DNA of 64,000 nt from Candidatus Zixiibacteriota bacterium (GTDB lineage: Bacteria; Zixibacteria; MSB-5A5; GN15; FEB-12), in contig JAJRQO010000008.1 in assembly GCA_024280215.1 (NCBI GenBank), positions 62,001 to 126,000 on the forward strand. The letters are read 5' to 3'. Below are positions 58,031 to 64,000 of the stretch, in pieces (positions within the stretch are counted from its first letter, which is position 1; each line of letters starts with the position of its first letter). The notes under the pieces are model-generated. The model made no database searches and was not told where the DNA came from. It was given only the letters and a program-made list of their open reading frames with translations. Position numbers and translations under genes: made by a program.

Positions 58031-59584
58031 ATGAACAAAAAAATACTCTTACTTGTATGTTGCATCTCTTTAGTATTGACAGCGACCACATCAGCACTCG
58101 ACAGAAAAGCATTTGATGAGCTGGTCGTTATAATCGATTCAGCCAAAATTTTGGAAACACCTATCTTTTCCCCAAAAACTTGGGAGAAAGCAACTAAAGC
58201 AGTTGATAAAGCACAAAAACAAATCCAACAAAACAAAAAACAAAAAAACGTTAATAAAGCGGTTTCTGAAGCTCGTGAATATGTTGAAAATGCAATCCGT
58301 GCCACTGAAGTAGGTAAACTATCCTTGTCTGAATATTTAGAAGCCCGCCAAAAAGCAAATGATGCTAAAGCTCGTTCGCTTGTTCCCGAATTGTATGCCA
58401 AAGCTGAAGTACAGTTTATTAAAGCAACCCAAAAAGTAGAATCGGGTAATGTCAAAAATGCACTCAAAGAAGCACAAAAAGCATCTCCACTTTTTTTAAC
58501 TGCTGAGATGGAAGCTATCAGAAAAGATGTCTTGGGAAAAACCGACAGATTAATTGAAAAAGCGTTAGCTGATGATGCCGCCAAGTATGCCCTCTCAACA
58601 TTAGATAAAGCAAAAACTGCCCGCACAAAAGCAAACACAATAATTAGCAGAGACAGGTACAACCGCAAAGATGCTCAAGTCGAAACTCAACGTGCTGAGT
58701 ATGAAGCAAAACACGCCTCAAATATTTCTCTTTCTGTAAGAGCTTTGAACAGAAACGATCAAGCATGGGAAAAGCTGATGCTTGTCTATGAAATTCAAAT
58801 GAATCGCGTTGGAAAAGAAATTGAATTAGAAACACTTCCGTTTGACAATGGTCCCCTTGCTGCTGCAGATACTCTTACTATGTATATCAGAAATTTACAA
58901 AATGAAAATAAACGCCTCAACCAACAAATGACCAATCTCTCTGGTAACGTCACTACCGAACTACAAGCGCTACTTTCAAAGTTTAATGAAACCGCTACCG
59001 ACACCGACCCAATTAAACTCACTAATGCAATTGGTAAACAAATTGAAACCCTTTTATCCGATAATAAATCATTAAATAAAAAAGTACAATCTGGACAATC
59101 ACAGCTTGAAAGCTTAGAAGCGGAACATGGTGATATAGCCGAACAACTTGCTTCACGAGTCGAACGTGAAGAAAAATTTAAAAAAGCAAAACAGATGCTT
59201 AACCCATCTGAAGGTGAAGTTCTCTTTAACTCTGCCAATGATATAGTCCTTCGATTAAGCGGATTATCATTTGATGTAAACAAAAGTGAAATTAAAGATA
59301 GCCACATGGAATTACTTGGAAAAATTAAAGAAACAATCCTCATGTTCCCTGATGCTCTCATAAGAGTCGAAGGTCACACCGACGACAATGGTGAAGCATC
59401 TCGCAATGTTTTGCTTTCAGAAAAACGTGCATTGGCTGTCATGCAATATTTACGTCAAAGTTTACTAATCTCAGCATCGAAAATTTCTTCTGTTGGTTAT
59501 GGTGCCGACCATCCAATAGCATCTAATCAGACAAATGAAGGGCGAGCTAAAAACCGACGTATTGATATTATCTTGATGCAATAA
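58031..59584 (+). CDS. OmpA-family peptidoglycan-binding protein with coiled-coil region
   Basis: A 517-residue exported protein with signal peptide (about 1-22). Long alpha-helical and coiled-coil segments rich in Lys/Ala/Glu (about 40-390) resemble DUF4398-type proteins. The C-terminal OmpA domain (about 395-517) has VLRLSGLSFDVNKSEIK, RVEGHTDDNGEASRN and NEGRAKNRRIDI, including the Asp and Arg that bind diaminopimelate. The ATG at 58031 follows AAGGA. It probably links outer membrane and cell wall. A weak AGCTGT/ACAGCT hairpin follows. Confidence 0.9.
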   Translation: MNKKILLLVCCISLVLTATTSALDRKAFDELVVIIDSAKILETPIFSPKTWEKATKAVDKAQKQIQQNKKQKNVNKAVSEAREYVENAIRATEVGKLSLSEYLEARQKANDAKARSLVPELYAKAEVQFIKATQKVESGNVKNALKEAQKASPLFLTAEMEAIRKDVLGKTDRLIEKALADDAAKYALSTLDKAKTARTKANTIISRDRYNRKDAQVETQRAEYEAKHASNISLSVRALNRNDQAWEKLMLVYEIQMNRVGKEIELETLPFDNGPLAAADTLTMYIRNLQNENKRLNQQMTNLSGNVTTELQALLSKFNETATDTDPIKLTNAIGKQIETLLSDNKSLNKKVQSGQSQLESLEAEHGDIAEQLASRVEREEKFKKAKQMLNPSEGEVLFNSANDIVLRLSGLSFDVNKSEIKDSHMELLGKIKETILMFPDALIRVEGHTDDNGEASRNVLLSEKRALAVMQYLRQSLLISASKISSVGYGADHPIASNQTNEGRAKNRRIDIILMQ

Positions 59585-59641
59585 AAAAGCTGTCACACAA
59601 ATATGTATCACAGCTAAAATTCATACAACAGACATCGTCTG

Positions 59642-60340
59642 TTACTTTTTGATGTTACGTAAAATCCGTCTTATTGGAAGAGAAATACGTGTCTGAAAAT
59701 CATCATTTAGTTGAATCGTAAACGATGATTGAAACTCGGTTTCTAATTTATCCTTGTGAACCGTCAAGATTCCCTCGATAGTTTCACCTGCTTTGATTTT
59801 TTTAGGAAGTTTAACATCAAAGGCTTTGTTCTTAATATCAAGCATCGTAATTTCATAATCAACATCAGACTTATTTACCAGATGAAACTTCGCTTTGGAT
59901 CTTGGCTTTTCTGTAAACTGGGAGACATCAAGCTTAAATGGTTCAAATCCAACTGGTAGTATTGATTCAGGTTTTGGAAAAAGTTCAGCATCTATTCTCA
60001 AATATATTTTATCTTCCGAGATATTTGTTTCAAGATAAGGTTTTTTGGTAACATAACCACGGAATGATTTTGTCTCAAAAATAATTTCAAGCGAAGTCGA
60101 ATCACCCGGAGCTAAGACAGAATCCATTAGGGGAGCTTTAGTACAACCACACCCAGGAACAATTTTAGTAATCACCAGAGTATCTGTACCAGTTGATTTG
60201 AGCCAGAAAGTATGACTCACTGCTGCTCTTTGAGGAGCTTTACCAAAATTAAATGATGACTCCGAAAGTTCAATTCCAGGTTCTGCAAATGCTAAACTTG
60301 AGAGAGTCAATACACACAATACAAATATAATTTTTTTCAT
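59642..60340 (-). CDS. DUF1573 exported protein
   Basis: A 232-residue exported protein with signal peptide (MKKIIFVLCVLTLSSLAFA). The DUF1573 domain has FNFGKAPQRAAVSHTFWLKSTGTDTLVITKI, with the conserved PGCGCTKAP (region 33-72). The rest is a second Ig-like beta-sandwich. The ATG at 60340 follows GGAG; an in-frame GTG four codons upstream is part of that site. DUF1573 proteins are common in FCB and planctomycete genomes, and their function is not known. It lies 32 bases after lepB. Confidence 0.88.
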   Translation of the reverse strand: MKKIIFVLCVLTLSSLAFAEPGIELSESSFNFGKAPQRAAVSHTFWLKSTGTDTLVITKIVPGCGCTKAPLMDSVLAPGDSTSLEIIFETKSFRGYVTKKPYLETNISEDKIYLRIDAELFPKPESILPVGFEPFKLDVSQFTEKPRSKAKFHLVNKSDVDYEITMLDIKNKAFDVKLPKKIKAGETIEGILTVHKDKLETEFQSSFTIQLNDDFQTRISLPIRRILRNIKK

Positions 60341-60372
60341 TTTTGTCTCCACACAACTAAAAAATTATTAGA

Positions 60373-61068
60373 TTAATCTATAATTGAAAACAAACGAGAC
60401 CATCTCACCTTTTGAGCAAAATGCACCGCATTGTAAATAAACATTCTTGGAACAGACAAAGGGTCTTTGATTGAAACATCAGGAGAAGGATAGTTATCAT
60501 CCGACCATGACCAATGAATCATCATCGCCTCACCTAAGACATTTGCTCTTGGGACAACACCCCATCCACGTGAGTCATAGGAATTATCCCGATTATCACC
60601 CATCATAAAATAATGACCTTCAGGGACAATATATGGACCATAGTTATCGACTGAATTTTGCCCACCTGGCTTCCTTGGTTGGATTCTTGGGTTTAAAAAT
60701 TTCCCATGTTCGGGTAAATCAAAAACCTCACCATTGACATATACTACTCTATCTCTGATAAACAAAGTATCGCCGCCAACAGCAACACATCGTTTGATAT
60801 ATTTTGTAACACCATCTTTAGGATAGATAAAAATCACAACATCCCCTTGCACAGGGTCAGTAAATGCTGGCAATTGCCAATCGACAAATGGCAATCTTGC
60901 ACCATATATAAATTTATTAGCTAAAAGAAAATCACCAACCAACAACGTATCTTCCATCGATTCAGATGGAATTTTATATGCTTCAACAACTGATGTTTTA
61001 ATAATAACTGCCATAATAACGGCAAACAGTAATTGTTTTAAATTATCCCATGCGGCATCTTTACTCAT
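60373..61068 (-). CDS. lepB: Signal peptidase I
   Basis: A 231-residue membrane protease that removes signal peptides. One N-terminal helix (12-30) precedes IPSESMEDTL, with catalytic Ser37. The general base is Lys92 in YIKRCVAVGGD. The third box is GDNRDNSYDSRGWG. The length is typical of a one-helix type. The ATG follows AGGA. It shares the minus strand with rseP and dxr but is separated by 67 bases from rseP. Confidence 0.96.
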   Translation of the reverse strand: MSKDAAWDNLKQLLFAVIMAVIIKTSVVEAYKIPSESMEDTLLVGDFLLANKFIYGARLPFVDWQLPAFTDPVQGDVVIFIYPKDGVTKYIKRCVAVGGDTLFIRDRVVYVNGEVFDLPEHGKFLNPRIQPRKPGGQNSVDNYGPYIVPEGHYFMMGDNRDNSYDSRGWGVVPRANVLGEAMMIHWSWSDDNYPSPDVSIKDPLSVPRMFIYNAVHFAQKVRWSRLFSIID

Positions 61069-61135
61069 ATCAATCCTATTATCTCTAAAATTTATCTTTT
61101 GTCTTATACTATTAAATCATGAAAATTATTCAAAT

Positions 61136-62203
61136 TTAATTTGTAAATATTTTTACTATATCATTAAATGTTACCACTAAAATTAATCCCAATAGCAAAA
61201 ATACTCCTGCCTGTTGGGCATACATTCGTCCTTTGACAGAAACAGGGGAACCTTTAATTTTCTCAACAGCCAAAAAGAGTAAATGTCCACCATCTAAAAC
61301 AGGTATAGGAAGCAAGTTCATAACACCTAAGTTGACTGACAAGACCGCCATAAACGCCAGAAGAGCAGCTATTCCATGTTCAGCAACCTGTCCAGACATT
61401 TGAGCGATAGCAACTGGTCCACCAAGTTCTTTAACCGATTGTTCAGCAAAAATCAATTTTTTGACCATTCCGATTGTTTCCGTAACCCAAAAATTTGTAT
61501 CATTAAATCCTTTGGTTACTGCTCCAACAAACCCTAAAAATTCATAAGAAGAAGGAGATGGGGAAAACCCAATAACACCAGTAGTGTCGATTCCACCCTC
61601 TTGGTTTTTTGTTTCTCTTATTGCTGTCACCATTGAATTTGTAATAGTGTCTGTTCCCCTGACCCACTGGAGAGAAAGTTCTTCATTTACAATTTTAGAG
61701 ATTTCGATTCGTAAAACATCAAAATTTTGAATAGACTGTCCATTGAGTCCAATAATTCTATCTTCAGCTTGAAGCCCAGCAGCAAATGCTGGTTTGGTCT
61801 CATCAACAAGACCAACAACAATTTGATTTTCATCAAAAACAGGTTTACCCTCAAAATAAGCTAAGCCCATAAAAAGAACTAATGCTAAAGCATAATTAGC
61901 AAATGGTCCCGCAAACAAAACGGCAGCTCTGGCTCCGACAGATTTTGACATAAACTCATTTTCGGCTCCCGTACTTTCTTCTTCGGGGTTCTCTCCTGCC
62001 ATTTTCACAAACCCACCAAGCGGAATCATACCAATACAATACTCAGTTTCGCCCCATTGTTTTTTAAACATATATGGAGGGAAACCGATTGAAAATTTTT
62101 CTACAAAGATTCCAGCTCTTTTTGCTATTAAGAAATGTCCTAATTCATGGATAAAAACTAAGACACCTAATACGAATACAAATGATACAATTGTCATTAA
62201 CAT
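61136..62203 (-). CDS. rseP: RseP-type site-2 zinc metalloprotease
   Basis: A 355-residue intramembrane protease of the M50 family. The active-site HELGH is at 19-23, and the third metal ligand is in LLPIPVLDGGHL (near 304-315). A single PDZ domain lies at about 115-200, where E. coli RseP has two. It cuts anti-sigma factors or signal-peptide remnants within the membrane. The start overlaps the dxr stop by seven bases and follows AGGA. The dxr-rseP order is common in bacteria. Confidence 0.95.
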   Translation of the reverse strand: MLMTIVSFVFVLGVLVFIHELGHFLIAKRAGIFVEKFSIGFPPYMFKKQWGETEYCIGMIPLGGFVKMAGENPEEESTGAENEFMSKSVGARAAVLFAGPFANYALALVLFMGLAYFEGKPVFDENQIVVGLVDETKPAFAAGLQAEDRIIGLNGQSIQNFDVLRIEISKIVNEELSLQWVRGTDTITNSMVTAIRETKNQEGGIDTTGVIGFSPSPSSYEFLGFVGAVTKGFNDTNFWVTETIGMVKKLIFAEQSVKELGGPVAIAQMSGQVAEHGIAALLAFMAVLSVNLGVMNLLPIPVLDGGHLLFLAVEKIKGSPVSVKGRMYAQQAGVFLLLGLILVVTFNDIVKIFTN

Positions 62204-63363
62204 TTCTGATTTCCTATCAATTCTTCAGCGATTAATCTCGCTTCTTTATCAGCATTTAAAATATCGAATAAATTGGGTGCTGACACAATATTAAATTTTT
62301 GTAAAGATTCATCAATACATCTTGTTATATCGGTAAATCGGATTTTTTCTTTGAGAAATGCATCCACAGCAACTTCATTGGCGGCATTAAATACCGCAGG
62401 GGCAGTTCCGCCTGTTTTGGCACATTCAAAAGCAAGTTTGAGGGCTTTAAATTTATCTAAATCAGGTTCTTCAAATGATAAATCAGGCAATTTGGTGAAA
62501 TCCAACGCTCCAAATGGAGACTCAACTCTATCTGGCCAAAATAAAGCATAGCTGATTGGAAGTTTCATATCAGGGTTTGAAAGCTGAGCAATCACAGATG
62601 AATCGTTAAACTCAACCATTGAATGAATTATAGATTGCGGATGAATGACCACTTTGACTTTTGAAGCTGGAATATTAAACAGTACAACTGCTTCCATTAC
62701 TTCAAGCCCTTTGTTGGCAAGGGTGGCAGAATCAATTGTTATTTTCTGCCCCATTTTCCATGTTGGATGGTCAAGAGCCTGTGCTTTTGTAATTTGCCTG
62801 AACTGCTCTTTAGGTAGCGTCCGAAATGGACCACCCGAAGCAGTAATAATAACATTTTTCAGTTCGTTTTCTTTACCCGCCAAAGCAGATTGCCAAATTG
62901 CAGAATGTTCAGAGTCTATCGGAAGTATTTTCGCTTTTGTTTTCTTTAAAATTTCAGGAAATAGTGGTCCGCCACAGACTAATGATTCTTTATTGGCAAC
63001 CGCTAAAGTTCTTCCCTGCTTGACAGTTTCAAGTGACGCTAAGAGTCCAGCAGCACCAACCACAGCATTGATAACAATATCAACATAGTAAAACTGGGTA
63101 AAGTTTATCAGCTCTTGCTCGCCAAACATCAACTTGACTTCTTCCCCTTTGAGTGCAGCTTTCAGATCATCCGCTTTTGATTCATTTACAAGACAGAGTG
63201 CTTCTGGTTTGTATTTGTGATATTGCTGAACAAGAAGTTCTACATTTGAAAATGCTGCCAATCCCCGTACGACAAATTTGCCTGGGTGTTGGTCAACTAC
63301 TTCTAAGGTTGATTTTCCTATTGAGCCAGTAGATCCTAATATGAGTAAGTTTTTTGCTACCAT
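62197..63363 (-). CDS. dxr: 1-deoxy-D-xylulose-5-phosphate reductoisomerase
   Basis: A 388-residue NADPH-dependent enzyme of the methylerythritol phosphate isoprenoid pathway. The N-terminal Rossmann motif is GSTGSIG (10-16). The substrate site is visible in VANKESLVCGG, LPIDSEHSAIWQ and TASGGPFR. WKMGQKITIDSATLANKGLEVMEA follows (a region near 200-225). All are intact. The ATG has no clear ribosome site. It is the first gene of a dxr-rseP pair. Confidence 0.97.
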   Translation of the reverse strand: MVAKNLLILGSTGSIGKSTLEVVDQHPGKFVVRGLAAFSNVELLVQQYHKYKPEALCLVNESKADDLKAALKGEEVKLMFGEQELINFTQFYYVDIVINAVVGAAGLLASLETVKQGRTLAVANKESLVCGGPLFPEILKKTKAKILPIDSEHSAIWQSALAGKENELKNVIITASGGPFRTLPKEQFRQITKAQALDHPTWKMGQKITIDSATLANKGLEVMEAVVLFNIPASKVKVVIHPQSIIHSMVEFNDSSVIAQLSNPDMKLPISYALFWPDRVESPFGALDFTKLPDLSFEEPDLDKFKALKLAFECAKTGGTAPAVFNAANEVAVDAFLKEKIRFTDITRCIDESLQKFNIVSAPNLFDILNADKEARLIAEELIGNQKC

Positions 63364-63413
63364 TATCTATATTAACGTATTAAGTCAGAACCTGTTCCAT
63401 TTTATTTTCCAAT

Positions 63414-63441
63414 AAAAAAGCGGGATAAATCCCGCTTTTTT
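63414..63441. terminator. Bidirectional terminator between cyclophilin and dxr
   Basis: AAAAAAGCGGGA and TCCCGCTTTTTT (63414-63425 and 63430-63441) pair perfectly around TAAA. It lies just past the cyclophilin stop. Confidence 0.93.
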
Positions 63442-63458
63442 AACCAATTTTTAACTCT

Positions 63459-64000
63459 TTATTTCAGAGGGTTTCCTTCAGCATCTGAAAGATATACTTT
63501 TCGCATAACCACTTCTTCTTTTGGTTTAGATATTTTGCCTTGAGCATTAGCTACAACTTCTGTTGAACCGATTGCGTGTAGGACGTTATAACCTTTAATA
63601 AGTTGACCAAAAACTGTATATTGACGGTCTAAGTTTGCTGTATTTCGAGTTCTTGCAAGACAGATAAAGAATTGACTTGATGCAGAATTGGGAGACTGAG
63701 AACGTGCCATAGAAAGAGTTCCATCTTGGTGAGGGAGTTCATTAAACTCAGCAGGTAAAAAATAGCCAGCATTGCCAGTACCATTACCAGATGGGTCACC
63801 ACCTTGAATCATAAAATTTTCAATAACACGATGAAAAATAAGCCCATTGTAAAAACCATCATTTGTTCGAGCAACGAAAGAGTCAGCATGGGCTGGAGCA
63901 ACATCACGGTATAATTCTAAAATCATTTTTCCAAAATCTGTTTCAATCGTTACAATTGCATTATCTTTAGAGCGAATTGGAAATGTTTTTCCCGCTAATG
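63459..64000 (-). CDS. Cyclophilin-type peptidyl-prolyl isomerase (N-terminus beyond window)
   Basis: The frame is open from the right edge to the stop at 63459; a Met at 63926 is internal. The cyclophilin fold is visible as FGKMILELYRDVAPAHADSFV, GLIFHRVIENFMIQGGDPSGNGTG, ARSQSPNSASSQFFI and YTVFGQLIKGYNVL. The catalytic Arg is in FHRV, and the Gln is in MIQGGDP. Upstream codons (FPIRSKDNAIVTIETDFG) continue the domain's first strand. It speeds proline isomerisation; whether it is exported cannot be seen. Confidence 0.93.
   Translation of the reverse strand, partial: LAGKTFPIRSKDNAIVTIETDFGKMILELYRDVAPAHADSFVARTNDGFYNGLIFHRVIENFMIQGGDPSGNGTGNAGYFLPAEFNELPHQDGTLSMARSQSPNSASSQFFICLARTRNTANLDRQYTVFGQLIKGYNVLHAIGSTEVVANAQGKISKPKEEVVMRKVYLSDAEGNPLK

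Noticed and set aside
62645-63088. 147-codon plus-strand frame opposite dxr
   Set aside because: Dxr motifs are intact on the minus strand, so this is a shadow frame.
1-64000. Search by eye for tRNA, rRNA, CRISPR arrays, transposases or phage genes
   Set aside because: None seen; hairpin repeats lack the regular spacing of CRISPR and no cloverleaf with CCA-end or GTTC loop was noticed. A tRNAscan and CRISPR finder run would settle it.

Overview
The window is an AT-rich, gene-dense bacterial chromosome segment with housekeeping genes on both strands. Several traits point to the FCB side of the bacterial tree and resemble the candidate phylum Zixibacteria: secreted proteins ending in type-I dockerin-like calcium repeats of the form GDxNxDGxxDIADxVxxVxxMF, TonB proteins with a cytoplasmic SPYGAxEMK motif, a TPR-ExbB-ExbD-ExbD-TonB operon, and BACON-like and beta-propeller exoproteins. 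The assignment is an inference from protein style; no rRNA or tRNA is present. Shine-Dalgarno sequences (GGAG/AGGAG) are common and often select TTG or GTG starts, so many starts below are downstream of the longest reading frame.

Layout. 1-1150: end of deoC, a small Cys-rich protein and an archaemetzincin-like protein with a degenerate catalytic site. 1160-11110 (minus): ArsB/NhaD-type permease, leucyl aminopeptidase, chorismate synthase, an HDOD protein with a histidine-kinase-like helix pair, a GAF/receiver membrane protein and miaB. 11300-16390 (minus): a BACON/dockerin exoprotein and a Lon protease whose AAA+ motifs are altered while its Ser-Lys dyad is kept. 16650-19530 (plus): a tight cluster of thioredoxin-like protein, DUF4266 lipoprotein, DUF3570 protein and ApbE flavin transferase. 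19590-24010 (minus): a Ski2-like helicase and a 70-residue Cys-rich protein behind a promoter carrying a CTG-N10-CAG palindrome, then an orphan secreted protein. 24350-26235: a propeller/cohesin-like/dockerin exoprotein. 26330-32940 (minus): the TonB energy-transduction operon. 33000-43400: small membrane protein, secreted TonB-C-like protein, flippase, two paralogous propeller lipoproteins flanking a DUF1028-TPR protein, and a fused 2-oxoacid dehydrogenase E1. 43600-49500 (plus): S9 peptidase, internally duplicated TPR protein, orphan membrane protein, zinc ribbon and GH5 glycosidase. 49500-56050 (minus): STAS-like and retropepsin-like proteins, then a ccmABCDEF operon including an unannotated 36-residue CcmD. 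56370-59580 (plus): an arsEFG-like redox trio and an OmpA-family protein. 59640-64000 (minus): DUF1573, lepB, rseP, dxr and a cyclophilin running off the edge.

Themes. Envelope redox chemistry recurs: System I cytochrome c maturation with a CxxxY-type CcmE, the arsEFG-like trio, and the TlpA/DUF4266/DUF3570/ApbE set, where the DUF3570 protein carries a DALTGAS sequence matching the ApbE flavinylation consensus. A second theme is conserved enzymes with rewritten active sites (Lon ATPase, archaemetzincin, ApbE, E1). A third is a family of intergenic GTAGG hairpins whose stems covary between copies. These are the best leads for new biology; I saw no CRISPR array, transposase or prophage.
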